A stretch of 64,000 bases of DNA, taken from NCBI GenBank assembly GCA_028554795.2, contig CM068842.1, positions 52,135,574 through 52,199,573 of the forward strand, written 5' to 3'. The notes beneath the pieces are model-generated. The model saw only the letters and a program-made list of their open reading frames with translations. It did not search any database and was not told the origin of the DNA. This document shows positions 1-12,648 of this stretch, in pieces. Source of the DNA: Sinohyriopsis cumingii (Eukaryota > Mollusca > Bivalvia > Unionida > Unionidae). The first letter of the stretch is position 1. Every line of letters begins with the position of its first letter. The position numbers and the translations under genes are program-made.

Positions 1-455
1 TAATACAATTTGAAAGTGCTAGACGTTAAAGCACGAATGATTAAATCGTATCCGTTACAGTTTATATAGTTCTCTACTTGACCCCAACTCACAATTAGCA
101 TTTCTAACAAAGAAGCATTAGCTAATATAAAATAACCTTCCAGAATGATCCGGATGTTTATAAATCAAAACCATTACCTGGATTACACTTAGAAAAGTCC
201 AAACCTTAGACCCAAATAAACATATTTAATTATATTAATAATAATACTGATTTAAAACCCATGCATATAGATAATAATTTAGCTGTGTAGTATTTGTTTA
301 CCGTGAATAAAATAAAAAAAGTCAATTTGGGTCAAGCAGAAAAGAACTAATTTTGAACAAGGTCAAGTCCAACATACAATGTTTTATTACAATAGCATGT
401 AATGAAATAAAATAAAATTAAACTAACAAACAAACAATTAACTTAAATATTCAGA
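1..455 (+). repeat. Repeat D copy 1, cut by the window edge
   Basis: This stretch aligns, with many small differences, to about 25,480-25,925 and to the reverse complement of about 44,757-45,240. Shared landmarks are a block reading 'taaagcacgaatga' near the left, 'aataatttagct' in the middle and 'catgtaatgaaataa' followed by 'aacaaacaa' at the right end. It is one end of an unclassified dispersed repeat of about 0.95 kb. No coding potential is visible. The left part lies outside the window. Confidence 0.75.
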
Positions 456-1339
456 ACATATACAAAACCTGGAGTATTCATTTTTATTGCAATTTCGTAT
501 GGACTTTGATACAAAATGATTCCTTTTTAAATTTAGATTCAGCCTGCAGCGGTCATGCAGCATCCAAACGCTGTGGTTATTACAAATCACAAATTACTTC
601 GAAATTGTCGTCGTCATCGTCGTTGTCGTCGCTAACAAGTGATTCATACTTTTGAATTTTACAGACAAAACAAAATTAGCACTGCAAAAATAATTTCTGT
701 AATCAGTCAAAATACATTTGTCCTTCTTCAATAAAAACACTTAATGAAAAATATGGGGTAACTTTTCTCTATCAATGTGGCGTTCAGCTCGTAATTCCAT
801 AGCTCATGTAACTTAAATAAATACCCGAAGGATATACCTGTACAGATTTTCGTTCCAACAACTACTGGCAAACTATGCAATGGAAATGTATATAATTTTA
901 GGGATATTGTTTTCTTCATCTGGACAATTTCTATTATATAACTTCAACATATTTTTAATCATATAATTTTCAAATGATCGCCAAATGTTAATGTATAATA
1001 ATCTGGGATATAAACTACGCCTTCAACCATTCCACTTCTAACAATTCTTTTGCTTCTGATATTTCTGAAACTTTTCATTGTGTATACACCGACTTTCTCT
1101 TAGTTTCTTTCCTGACTTAGTTATGTCCATCTCTCGTTACATCCAGTAAACCAGCTAATTATTCTTTAGTCCATTTGTCCACCTCTTCGTCCGTCCATCA
1201 AGAAATAACCCCATTCTTCCATTCGCACAGCAATCGTTCCATACATGCTAGTGTATGTACCCCTTCCTTCCATATTAAGTGAGATTAAAGACATTTATGA
1301 ATATCCTATTCCATCTACCTATAATGTATCGACTTTGCC
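456..1339. other. Unassigned AT-rich sequence
   Basis: Only short, uninformative reading frames are seen. There is a short (CGT/CGTCAT)-like trinucleotide patch near 606-632. I recognise no gene or named repeat. Confidence 0.5.
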
Positions 1340-1600
1340 TCGGCCGAGACTTACCAAAGACTTACAAAAATGGTGCTTACAGCTGCCTCGCTTGGGGTTC
1401 AGCAGTAAGAGGTTAGTGTCAGGACTAGTCGGGCTGGTGTCATGATAATGTGACTGGGTGAGACATCATGCTACATGTCTGCGGCATGATGCCCCAGTGC
1501 TAGACATCACTATAAACTGTCACACTGCTGACATCGTAGCGATATGACTGAAAAATTGTTAAAGCTATGTTAAAAATCTAAATCACACACACACACACAA
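1340..1600 (+). mobile_element. SINE family B, 5'-truncated copy
   Basis: The body matches the SINEs at 20,111-20,422 and 43,576-43,897 in the opposite orientation. It includes the shared blocks 'ctgcggcatgatgcccc', 'cactataaactgtcacact' and 'gacatcgtagcgatatgac', and ends in an (AC)n tail at about 1,587-1,600. The tRNA-like head with its A and B boxes is missing, and homology starts just downstream of it. It is a dead retroposed copy. Confidence 0.8.
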
Positions 1601-3400
1601 ATACAAGGATATATGTTTACCTCCAGTTATATTGATCTTAAGCTATAACCAAAAATGATATAGAAATAGCATCTATTTAATATATTGCTTAAAACAATAC
1701 AAGACTTGATTCAGGTAGGCCATAAACCCAACTACTGACCAAGGTCGTACACACAATATAAATATACATAACTTAATATAATGGACAAAGACAATACAGA
1801 TAATATAAACGCAACCATAGATATATTTTCATGCAAACGTGCTTCCTTTGGGTGATTTATATTCTGATCTCTCCTTTTATATAATCTTTGCATTTATGTT
1901 CTCCTCTCTATTTCACGAGCTATTACTTTGGCATTTTCCTTTCCTGTAAGAAAAGCAATGATACAAAAAGCATTTGAGTGTGGAACATTTCAAGCGCAAT
2001 GCAGACAAGTTCCTCGTGTTTCTATAGGTGCATGGTATCAATGTAACTTCTGTTACAGATGATAATGCCCAGCAATCTGCTTTATTTTGCTGGGGGCAGA
2101 TAGTGACAAGTCTTCGTTTTATCCCAGCAAAATTGCTGTAAATAAAGATAAAAGCCTAATTAGGCGTTCTTGTCTCGAAAAGAGCTTGTACTCAGCAGCC
2201 AAAAGATACTTTACAGATAGTGGAAAAGGTTGAGTGTTACTATGCAGCTGCCAAGATGGTGTTTCGGGAAATCTTGTTTACTCTAAGCGCAGCGCTATTA
2301 ATTATTACAAGACAAAATGGTGTTTCGGGAACTCTTGTTTACTCTAAGTTCGAAGACATGGTATAAATCAATGTTTGTGCTCTAACATATAGGTTCCAGC
2401 ATGAAACAAGCACTTACAAATTGGTTCATTACTTAAAACAACTTAAAGGTTACAACTCGACACACCACATTGACCTTACCAGTGGTGAGATGCCTACTTT
2501 AAACAAAGTATACAACATGGGGAAATACTATATGATGTTTAGCTGTTAGAAAACACAAGGTTGATATAAAATGATGTTATTAAGCTGTGCCGTTGGATTA
2601 AACTCCTTACGGGATAAAGAAAAAGCTGCATTTTATATAAACAAGTTGCACTGACATTACATGTGTCCTAAAGGGAAAGCTGACGATATATACAAGTTTA
2701 TAATTCTAGACACAATGAACATTTGTCTCTGTAATTGCAAAATGTACAGTGGTACAAGTCCGTTTGCCAAATCTATCACGACTGATATTTATTCAAGGCA
2801 ATTTGATTCGCATCAGTCTACTGAAGAAAAGCAACTGGCATATTCATATTGATCATGAGAATGACCAAGGTCTGACCTTCGATATTGCAATCAATAATGT
2901 GACTGAAATATAGTTTATTTTGTAGGGAGAGTTGTACGGTTCCAGGTCTGAGGTGCCATGACATTCATCAGTTTAAGCAGTAGCTATCCTGCAAAAAGAT
3001 TAAAAAGGAGGGCATAGCTACAACATTAACAGAACTGCTTGTTGACAATAAAAGTTACTTTTTTTATATTCTTACATATTCGGGATAGCTGATCAGTGGT
3101 GGTCTGATGTGTACGCTTGTGTGAATATAGGTACACATGCGTCGGAAGTACATGCGACATTTGAGTAACGGTTTCTGTATATTTCATTAAGCTCTCTGAT
3201 TTGTAATTCGTAAATACTTTCCTCAGATTTGTTAATGTAACTATAGCGACCACACATGGATATCTATATATAAATATTTGTTGTGCACAACCGCCGCTGT
3301 CTGTAACGTAACGCTAATCAAAACATATGAACAGCCACATTGAAAATATATTGGTTTTTATTCACTACTCTTTGATATAAACTAAACAAAAGATCTAATG

Positions 3401-3402
<2 letters not shown>
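1601..3402. other. Unassigned sequence with a small direct duplication
   Basis: No gene is recognised. A 35-bp segment at 2,251-2,285 is repeated at 2,314-2,348 with two mismatches (core 'atggtgtttcggga'), separated by 28 bp. Short frames at 2,661-2,852 and 3,026-3,253 show no family features. Confidence 0.45.
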
Positions 3403-3462
<60 letters not shown>

Positions 3463-3523
3463 GTGTGTGTGTGTGTGTCTGTGTGTGTGTGTGTGTGTGT
3501 CTGTGTGTGTGTGTGTGTGTGTC
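3403..3523. repeat. Compound microsatellite (AT)n-(GT)n
   Basis: About 58 bp of alternating AT are followed by (GT)n interrupted by 'ct' steps. The 81-codon minus-strand frame crossing it (3,395-3,640) is an artefact of the repeat. Confidence 0.95.
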
Positions 3524-4552
3524 ATGTCTTTCACATTTGATGCATGACTCTAGATTGCAAAGAAGTATAAAAAGGTTTTCACAAGTCTTAATTTCAGTAA
3601 TGAACCTGTTGTCGCATTTGGGGTAATTTCTATTGGACAATTCATTCGGCTGGGTTATGTTGAGACGTGGGAATGTATTGTGAAATATGCCACGGGGTCA
3701 GGTATATTGCGACGTAGATCGAGTAGGAAAATGTTGCGACGTAGAACTCTATGGTGTACAAAGTGATATAGACGTGGACGATTAAATCTTTCCTATCTCC
3801 TATTTTCTTGCTTTAAAATCAGCCAGGCAGGTATTTTTAATGTTGTATTTAGATTTAATTTGAGAGGAAACATTTGTTTAAAGCATTTATTGGAATTGCA
3901 ATCTGTTCCTTGTCTTTTATACTAAATAAACCTGTCGGGATTATTATGAATTCATTCAAAGGAGTTTTTGACTATGGCATTGTCATACATCAAGACTGTT
4001 GGCACTTCAGCATATTCAAGAATAAATGTAATCAGCACATTTGAGACCTGGAATTCATCAGAAACAATATTCTTTGGCACGTGTGGTAGAACATTTTGGG
4101 CTTATTTTGGATTTAATTCTCAATACTATAAGTTACTCATAATTTTTTTTTATGACTTAGAGAAGTAAATTTCTATAAAGATTTTTCAAACCTTTTGGGG
4201 TTTTGCTTCTTTCTCTAACTTAGTTTAGGACCATAGAATCCAAACAATTTATATGATTGTAGGTACATCAACAATGAAGATCTAATGTATGATAATGTAC
4301 AATATACAAAAAATAGTGAAAATAATATAAGCTCTCCACAAGAGAACATTGCGTAACAGGAGACACGAGTTTGTTTTCAGACATTATTTACCCTACCATG
4401 CTTTATGCAAACTTTTCGATGTTGAAAAATTAAATCAAATACAGAAATGTTTGTGTTAAAGAAACAAATACTTATCATTTGCCACCTCAATTCTTCCAGT
4501 CTTCGGATACAAATCAGGTTAAAATCTACTGAATGGTAATGTATGCAAATGC

Positions 4553-4556
<4 letters not shown>
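3524..4556. other. Unassigned sequence
   Basis: AT-rich DNA with no supported gene, RNA or named repeat. The 66-codon frame at 3,968-4,168 has no recognisable features. Confidence 0.4.

Positions 4557-4609
<53 letters not shown>
4557..4609. repeat. (AT)n microsatellite
   Basis: About 53 bp of alternating AT. Confidence 0.95.
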
Positions 4610-4613
<4 letters not shown>

Positions 4614-4679
4614 AGGATTCTACACTCCTACACGCATCAGTAGATACCTTTGATTTTTTTTAAAATACATAATCCATAA

Positions 4680-4865
4680 TCCATCCTTCCAATATTTACT
4701 ACAAACTTCGAGTCACTCTGCAATGCATACAAATTTATAAAACTCTCAGTCCTTCGACCATTCAAAAATAAATCCTCAGGCACGATTTATCATACATTAT
4801 CCATTTTCAACCCTTTTTGGATACATTGTCGGAACAAACATCTCATGTGTGAAAATTCCTATAAT
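4680..4865 (+). repeat. Repeat E copy 1
   Basis: It is alignable with about 5,765-5,945 in the same orientation. Shared blocks include 'catacattatccattttca' here against 'catacatcatccattttca' there, followed by matching 'tttttgg' and 'aacaaacat/aataaacat' stretches. This is a diverged two-copy repeat of unknown type. The flanking interval 4,866-5,099 has no recognised feature. Confidence 0.5.
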
Positions 4866-5099
4866 TGCCGGACTCTCCACTATAGATAGACACAACCCAT
4901 TAGCAGCTTCTCGGTCAATCGCAGTTCAAAAGTATGCCGATATCTGCAATTCGGACCATCTCGGACTTACTAAATAAGTATTGCCCGATAGCGAATGCGT
5001 CGATTCTTTTATTTAATTCTTAGCTTCCCGGTGAATCCTACGGTCAATCCAACGTGAGAAGTCAAATCAGGCTGCAGATACTCTTTTACAAGCTTTGGG

Positions 5100-5560
5100 A
5101 CTATATGGTCTTCAGCTAAGTTACAGAAAAGATTGAATACTCGCAAGTTTTGTACAATTCAACAAATAATTTATTTCTCTAAAATACAAAGTGAACATTT
5201 AAAAAACACTTAAGAGTATTGTGAATTAAATCTCAAATTGTCCTCCAAGTTCTATCACAAATCCAGAAGTATAGAGTGATCAAAATTAATTCCAATTTTT
5301 AATGCGCTGATGTACCAATAACCCGAAATAGTTTTGATGTGCCGAAAGTCTTTATCACAGTGATACAACGTAATGAAATGAATTCACAATAATTCCAAAA
5401 TAGTGGTTAAGTGTTATTACTTAAAATATCCATCCCATCCAATGCTGTCTCCTGACCTTGACCAGCAGTCTACTGTATGAAAATGCATGCAATTGATGTA
5501 TTCTCAGCAATTAATGAATGTCAACTTAGCAGAAGACACACTTTAAATATATAATTTCAT
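5100..5560 (+). repeat. Repeat D copy 2, diverged and partial
   Basis: Homology to repeat D is clearest at 5,110-5,195. The order 'agctaagttacagaaaag', then 'caacaaataatt', then 'aaaatacaaagtgaaca' matches the left end of the D copy that carries the 22.67-25.08 kb transposon. It also matches the reverse complement of about 45,580-45,710. Importantly, this copy runs uninterrupted through the point where that transposon is inserted in copy 4, so it serves as an empty site. Similarity fades toward 5,560. Confidence 0.6.
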
Positions 5561-5764
5561 GCCGTATATATTCACTTATAAGTTGAGTTCAACTGTTAAT
5601 TGCATGATCCCGTTATCGCATAATACCCGGCCAATCCGGATGTACGCAGTCTGTTAAGACTAATCAGTAGAACAACAAACGTAGGCCCTGATTTACACGC
5701 GCTATGATAGATAAGGGTATATGTTATAATCGAGTATATACAGTACATATTCTCTCATTCCGGT

Positions 5765-5945
5765 CTTACATGCAAACTTTGAACCACATTATAAGGCATG
5801 AAAAGGCCTAAAATTTTCGATCGTTGTTCCTTTCAAAAATTTAATCTTACCAGTCGACGCATTTTTCATACATCATCCATTTTCACTATTTTTGGTTATA
5901 AACCTTGAAATAAACATTTAATGTTCCAAATGTCCTTGAATGAAT
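5765..5945 (+). repeat. Repeat E copy 2
   Basis: Diverged partner of 4,680-4,865. It is followed by a stretch (5,938-5,990) resembling part of repeat D near 5,380-5,430. No coding potential is seen. Confidence 0.45.
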
Positions 5946-6538
5946 ACACAATAATTAAAATTAGTGGTTCAGTCCAGAATGAATGAGCACTTTGTAATTC
6001 CAATGAATATTTTAAATAAATATATTAAAATCATGGTCACTTATGTGGGAAGTAAGAGAGGAAACTTGGCAACATATACCACTTTAAATCTAAGACAATG
6101 AGGATATAAAATAAAAGATATGTTGCCGTTCGTTCATTAAAGTCCAGCTCAGAGGTCACGGTCAAAGTCAAAGTCACATTTTTAGTGTATAAAATAAATT
6201 TCTGAAGTATTAGTGCTGGTGTAAGTAAATCAAGCTTCCCAGAATATATAACTGTACAACAAAGTTACTCCAGAAACGTAAGAACAACATATATATTCTG
6301 TTTAAATTCACCTGTCCGTGACTTATCATAATGTAGTTTTTCCAGTCGATGTGTAGGCTTTGAGTTTCAATACAATAACTTAAATTATATTCCAAATACC
6401 TTTATGAAATTTCAAAGAGAATAAAAAGTATGTTGAAATAGAAATTAAAGTACAAGGTCAGTATGAACTGATCTGATTTCAACTTCATACCTCAAGTTCA
6501 ACTGAATACTCTTTCACCTGCCCTTACTCATATCAACC
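5946..6538. other. Unassigned sequence
   Basis: No gene recognised. A 61-codon minus frame at 6,210-6,395 has no recognisable features. Confidence 0.4.
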
Positions 6539-6680
6539 GCGTAATGGTATCAAGAGGTTTAATGATTTCACGGTGTAATGGTATCAAGTGGTTTAACGAT
6601 TTCAAGGTGTAATGGTATCAAGAGGTTTAACGATTTCAAGGTGTAATGGTATCAAGAGGTTTAACGATTTCAAGGTGTAA
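6539..6680. repeat. Minisatellite, 34-bp unit, about 4 copies
   Basis: Four near-identical units with core 'aatggtatcaagaggtttaa' follow each other at 34-bp spacing. The first unit is the most diverged. Confidence 0.9.
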
Positions 6681-7500
6681 AGTTAAAATATTTGGTCATT
6701 ATGATCACAAATGCAGGAAACAGCGTTTAACTGATTTCTTGAGCGTCGATGCTAGCACTTTTAGTATAATTTACAAGATGGATGCACGTTGAGTACAAAC
6801 GTTTGGCAGGGCAATGCCACCTTGACCTGATGAAGTTCTTTTGACAATGATACATAATATCTTCAAACAGTTTACAAAGTATTCATACTGGACCTTACAA
6901 CATATCTGCTAAATCTGAAACAGGAATGTCAAATACTAGCACCACCAGTCGGAAGAAAATATAAATCCATCTCCTATTTTCTATAATTCATTGCCTCAAC
7001 ATTTAATACCGTCAACAAAGAATAAATAAACACATGTAAATAATTCAAGAAGGATATATTTTCTTTAATACGAAATCGGTGTTACCAAACGATATTATAG
7101 TTCAGATTTGTTTAAAATTTCGTAATATATCCAATTTGCTTGTCATGTGGTAAACGAATATTGCATCATCTTAGTAATACTCCTTGTGAAACTTTTAAAT
7201 AACTTTAATATACTTTTACTGTCACCACATTTTAATTCAGCCATCACTTCATAGTCTATATAGAGAATGAGTCATATACAAATCATTAGCTTTAACCTTT
7301 GCGTCTTCTCTAAATAAATTTTGAAAGATCAAACGACTGCTTCCTCATAACGTTCGTTATTTGCACTAAAGTTGCACGGCCCTTCACAGTATATGCCTGC
7401 CTTTCTATAAGAGTAGCGTGAGGTGCGCTATACGCTATATAACACACTATGCGAGATTCCATCCCAGTATTAGGAGTCTAAAGCAAAGACAATATTTTTG
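6681..7500. other. Unassigned sequence
   Basis: AT-rich DNA with no supported gene or named repeat. Confidence 0.4.
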
Positions 7501-7522
7501 CAATATCTTATTGCGAACAAAA

Positions 7523-7672
7523 GTCACTAGGGTGTAAAATATTTAGATTCGCAACATCACCTTGCCACCACACATGTCACAAGTGTCTAAATTAGAATGG
7601 CAACATCGTCTTGCTACAAACAAAAGTCACAAGAGTCTAGATTGGAATGACATCATTATCTTGCCGCCAAAC
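7523..7672. repeat. Short tandem array, about 50-bp unit, 3 diverged copies
   Basis: Repeated order 'gtcacaag.gtcta', 'gaatg.ca.catc', 'cttgc..c'. A poly-G run of 13 follows at about 7,711-7,723. Confidence 0.7.
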
Positions 7673-7724
7673 AATAACCATAGTTTTTTCGCAAGAAATT
7701 ATATATAATCTGGGGGGGGGGGGG

Positions 7725-10470
7725 GTAAGAGAGAGCTAATTCATCATCTACAAATGGTTCGCGTAAGCGAATATGCATGAAATATAGTTGCCCTAACATA
7801 CATTACTTGTCACTTTCACTTTGCGATAATATTCATTCCTTTAGACAACCCCATGATCGCTAGATAATGATGGGTGCAAACTTTTGCAAATAAAGACGAC
7901 TATATTACAATAAATGTTTTCATTGAAAACGACGAAATATATTTTAACAATCCAAATTATTTCGTAACAGAGTAACTTTGTATTGCTGGTTATTGCAATA
8001 TTTCTGAAGAATTCTAAAAAAAATATATTCACTAAAAGAAGTGAAAGAATGACCAATGACCAATGACCGTTTTAAATCCATGGTGATTAGTACAATCTGA
8101 AATGAAAATAATCAAAGATGGAATAATGAAGAAACCGTTTATGTCAAAAGTTTGGCACACAGCCCAAAACTATCAGATGACCCGAGTAAGCGTACATAAC
8201 CAATTACAAATCAAAATGACTAGGATTTAAGTGGTGGGAGATTTATAATGACGTTCATCAAATATGATAAAATCTGTGGGAGTTTTAAACCATTTTATTT
8301 ATATATTCTTATTCACCAAATGAGCAACGCCAAAAATGACTGTTTTGGCTATTATTTGTGTTTGGTAGAGAGTTTATCAGCTAACAATGTTTTCCACAGT
8401 CTGTGTTTTGTACAATGTTAATGGACATTACAAGCAATTAATTACAGAGGGGTGGAATTAACACGTTGAATCAAAGCAGCAAAGATGAAATGGAACAATT
8501 ATAGATTTTCACGGTATACATGTTTTATATGCAAATGTAAACACTGTAAATCAAGTATATAATCAGCAGAGAAATATCTCTTAGAGGTGCTAGTGATTTC
8601 TTACCTATAAAGAAGGTTTTACCGAAACAGGTAAAGAAAATGTTGCACTTAGTAAAACAGTCAACAATGAGTTAAACTTCAACAATAACTTCATTATCAT
8701 TTTGACAGATGAAGTAGCAAACAAACAATCAAGCCTCTGATAAATAATTTGATAATCAAATACATTATACTATGGATGATAAGAATTTGAAAGTTATCGA
8801 AAGGCGAGATGAATAATAAGTGAATAAGCTGAGAAAATCTCAGGGCTACAGAATTACAGTGACAAAAGGCATTAATGCACCGCAATCGTTTACACAGCTT
8901 AAAACCTAATGTAATGTTAACGCGTTGCTAAATGTAAAGACAACAGATGATCACCTTAAGTCCGACTATAATTACAACGAACTGAAGAAAGGAAAAATTG
9001 TCAGGTAAATGTTTTGGGTCGTGATAAAAGAAATCTCTTAAAATCTTCGACGCGTTATAATCTCATCTTGAACAGTTTTAGTGCTATTTGAATATTGAAA
9101 TCCAAGACAGCGACAGAAAATAATTATACGGAATTATACGGAAATTACCGACATCAGAAACAAACTAGATTTGAATAAAAGCACGGTTATGTTTACAAGT
9201 TACAATTTATCTGCCACAGATTTGAGTGATAAGATCAAAATAATAAAAGTTGTTACATTAAAAGAATTTAACAAAAACGTATGCTGAGGTTGAACAGTGT
9301 AAAGCAGAAACAAAAGCACGTGTTGATAAAGAAGTTGTGAATAACATCGGTGCGGTTCAAGATAGCATTGGCGAAACAGAAAAACGATGACACGTTTTAA
9401 AAAAAAAGATTGAATTGACTTGAAGCATTTGCTTACCACAGCTGCAGACACATTTAAAAACTGAAGTAGATCAAATATTCTTAGCAAGTCGTAAAATGGT
9501 TTTTCAGTTAAGTAAAAAAATATAATTGCTTTGTTTGACAGAATTAGAACATTCAAAGAGGATTTATTTTTTGTACTACATATAATGCATTTGTTAAATG
9601 CAAAAAGAAGTTTGATTTAGAAAAACACATAGTCTGGACATGTACATGATTTGACGACATTCAAATTCTACCCAGCCACGATAATCCAGATACCATAACA
9701 ACATGTTTAAATAATATGAGTATTTACAAAGTAATAACGCCATCTTGTTCTAAAACTCATTATGAATAGCACACAATGGTTTCTTGGAAACTTTGAAGTC
9801 TGAAACTACACCTCAAATATTGGTTCTGTATGAGATTCACAGCAATATCTCATTCAAATAATAAAAAAGGCATTTATTGTCCATTTGTACAAAGAAAATT
9901 AATCGATGTTTTTCAATTTTGTTAGTATTAGCGGTATTTTTGACACTTTATTGGCGATATCGTGACGAGGAAAGTGGATCTAAGTGAGTCTCAAGACCAA
10001 CCCGGTCTGGCATCGAACATCATTTTTTTAAAACCTTTTTGCCAGATTAGAGATTAACAATAAACGTATTTATGAGTAACTAATCCGTAAAAGTCTAATC
10101 TGCACAGTGCCATTGGATAGCAGACACATTATCTCGAAGGGAACAATACTTTTTTCAAGACTAAATATAACCTTAAAGTGTCATTTCATCTTATTAGAAA
10201 TCAAATATTGTTGTCTGCAAGATAAGAAATGGTACCAGTATCAAACTGTGTCATTCATAAGTACCAAAAAAAATTGCAACAAAAGCAGTTAGTTTTGGAG
10301 GAGAAACTACTTAACGGTCTAGCGTATAGTGTAAGTAATATTTGTGTTCAATTTATTTAATCCAGCTAGAACTGATGTAGGGAGAATTATAAACAGGAAA
10401 TATATAGTAGTAGGTTTTGTCTTTTTATAGCATATAAATACACAAGATTCTAAGTACCGTTTAATATGAA
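7725..10470. other. Unassigned sequence with one coding-like scrap
   Basis: No confident gene. At about 9,277-9,390 the plus strand carries an open stretch rich in Glu, Lys and Ala (starting TYAEVEQCKAETKARVDKE) that ends at a TGA. A further open stretch in another frame follows at about 9,430-9,510. The composition suggests a coiled-coil protein remnant, but I cannot name a family. The 118-codon frame on the opposite strand (9,200-9,556) is probably its shadow. Confidence 0.3.
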
Positions 10471-10478
10471 GATTAAAT

Positions 10479-10738
10479 TATATGGTGGTGGTGGTTGTTG
10501 TTGTTGTTATGGGGTTTAGTGCCATTTTTCAGTACAAGATAGGCTATACATGGCGGCCAGTATAAATGGTGGAGGAAGAACCCGGGAAAACCCCGGAAAG
10601 AACCACCGACCCACGGGAAGCATCTGGCAAGCTCTCTAACGCACCCACATTTGCCGAGCCCGAGACTCGAATCCACGCAGACAGAGCTGAGATGGCAGCG
10701 ATTTATAACTGTGAGCGCTTTTGAACACTTGGCCACTC
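10479..10738 (-). mobile_element. SINE family A, near full-length
   Basis: Read on the minus strand it begins with a tRNA-Leu/Ser-like head (A-box region 'gtggccaagtgttc', B-box region 'gattcgagtct'). A conserved body follows ('gggtcggtggttctttccgg', 'ttcttcctccacca', 'ggccgccatgtatagccta'), then the end 'ctaaacccc' and a (AAC)n tail. The same sequence is seen at 42,475-42,720. An 8-bp direct repeat GATTAAAT abuts both ends (10,471-10,478 and 10,739-10,746) and fits a target-site duplication. It is a Pol III-type retroposon moved in trans by a LINE. It resembles the widespread metazoan/bivalve tRNA-SINE superfamily, but I cannot fix the family name. Confidence 0.88.
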
Positions 10739-10746
10739 GATTAAAT

Positions 10747-11934
10747 GAAATAATAACAACCTCAAGTGCAGTGGTAAACAATATGGATAGAATACCTTTA
10801 ATATAAATCATAAACATCATTCTGCCATCATCTTTTCCAGTTAAATTGCTACTTTATTATGGGTACCATGCAGAGTTTTGATTTAACTGATTTATGTTAT
10901 AACAAACCGATTTATGTTATAACAATAACAAACATGATTAAACAAGGTATAGCCAATGAAAAAAGTTTGTGGCGTGTAGCAAACATTTCGAATACAACGC
11001 TACGGACGTATCCATATCCATATGTTCTTACTGGTAATTTTTCAAGGATTTTCAAGCGATGCAACAGTCAAGAGTCTGCTAAATATTTCTCTGATGAATA
11101 ATAGAAGCATACATAAATTAACAGTATTAAAAATTTTACACTGACACTTTATACGGCTAGATTTGAGAAGTACATACCCTAATAAACGACACTGTAGCGG
11201 TCTTAAGTTACGCAACCTCAAAGAAGGCATCCTCTTTTAAATAAACAACAGAACATTATATGTACAGTATGTGTATTGTATCATTAATGTCAATTTTTCA
11301 TTATAAGGAACGTATACATTTTTCTTTAAAAGAAAACTAGGCTTGCTGAGTTTCCTTTAAATGACAAATTCATACAGCTAGCGACATGCCAAAAAACAGC
11401 ATACATATTATGCATATGTTTTATTTATATCACATACAAATACACTTGCTAGCATTTCCAGCCGAGTTCAGAGTTACTACAGGCAACTGTGTATTGACGG
11501 AATTAGTGAACTCGTCGAATCTCTGCCCACTGTGTCCAGCACAAAATGTAGTTCTTTACTTCTTGCGGCTATTCACAATACTTCTTGCAAATTGATAATT
11601 TGCTCCTTTTTTATTACTATTTTCATTCGTAATGATTCAATAAATATATGACACGCTTTTGATTTAAACGTGAAATATGGTGTAAACGAAGTAGTAAAGC
11701 ATTACAGACACATCATAGATAATTTAATGAACACTGAATACGCAGCCATTCACGTACCGAAGAGTGACTGTAAACGAGTGAGGATTATCAATTATGCGAA
11801 ACGACGAACACCAAGAAAAGGCAATTCAACATGTAAATGGATTTACGACTGATCTAGGTCATTCGTGTGCTTTAATGAAAATTACTCCCGACCATAAGAT
11901 TCTTTTAATCCATTATTATGGTCGAACAATCGAG
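10747..11934. other. Unassigned sequence
   Basis: Several 60-80 codon frames occur (10,859-11,101; 11,386-11,595; 11,670-11,852), none with recognisable domain features. I see no gene. Confidence 0.4.
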
Positions 11935-12100
11935 AGAGAGAAGGGGGGTGGGGGTGGGCGGGTATAAGACTTACTATAATATTTTATTTATTATCAATTC
12001 TTATGTTTCTCAGTTGGTCAATTAGTCTGATGCCTGACCAACCAAAACAGACAAAGAGGGGAAGGGGGACTGACCTGCCATTTTAATATTCAAATTTTAA
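11935..12100 (+). repeat. Direct repeat F copy 1
   Basis: About 160 bp aligns to 12,405-12,565 in the same orientation. Both start with a purine/G-rich run and share 'ataatattttatttattatca', 'ctcagttggtc' and 'gaccaaccaaaacag', then end with a G-rich run before 'cattt'. Type unknown. Confidence 0.8.
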
Positions 12101-12404
12101 AAAAAAATTATAATTTTATTATAGGTTTCCAAAAAGACAAAGAAAAGAAAAAAACATTAACAAGAATACAGTGTGTGCCTCCTAAATAAGAAATGTGCTG
12201 TAAATCGCCGCCGGCTATTGCAACTTTGTATCAGTGGTACTGCGAACACTGCAGATAAATCTGTAGAACATATACACATATCATTACGATGACCATGCTT
12301 CTTGTAGGTTACATGGTGTAAGTTCAATTTCAATGATTTCATCGAGCCCATGTCCTTTACTTTCTCACTCCGTAGATTTGCATGTATTTTTTATCTTTAT
12401 GCAT

Positions 12405-12565
12405 ATGTGGGGGGGGGAGAGGTTTTGATGAGACTTGCCATAATATTTTATTTATTATCAGTTCCCATGATTCTCAGTTGGTCGATTAGTCTGCTGTATG
12501 ACCAACCAAAACAGAAAAAGAGAGGGAGGGGGACCAACCTTCCGCATTTCAATATTTAAAAATAA
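12405..12565 (+). repeat. Direct repeat F copy 2
   Basis: Second copy of the 11,935-12,100 repeat, about 470 bp downstream. The 69-codon frame at 12,350-12,559 lies in the repeat and looks non-coding. Confidence 0.8.
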
Positions 12566-12587
12566 ACCTGTGTTTTATAATTGCATT

Positions 12588-12588
12588 A

Positions 12589-12645
<57 letters not shown>
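12588..12645. repeat. Compound microsatellite (GT)n-(GA)n
   Basis: About 25 bp of GT followed by about 33 bp of GA. Confidence 0.95.

Positions 12646-12648
<3 letters not shown>

Noticed and set aside
3395..3640. 81-codon minus-strand frame
   Set aside because: It consists of Tyr-Ile and Thr-His repeats from the underlying (AT)n and (GT)n microsatellites. The same reasoning removes frames over 15,102-15,326, 39,084-39,338, 47,871-48,335 and 48,473-48,872.
9200..9556. 118-codon minus-strand gene
   Set aside because: It is strongly Phe/Leu-biased, as expected from the complement of a Lys/Glu-rich plus strand. The plus strand looks more coding-like.
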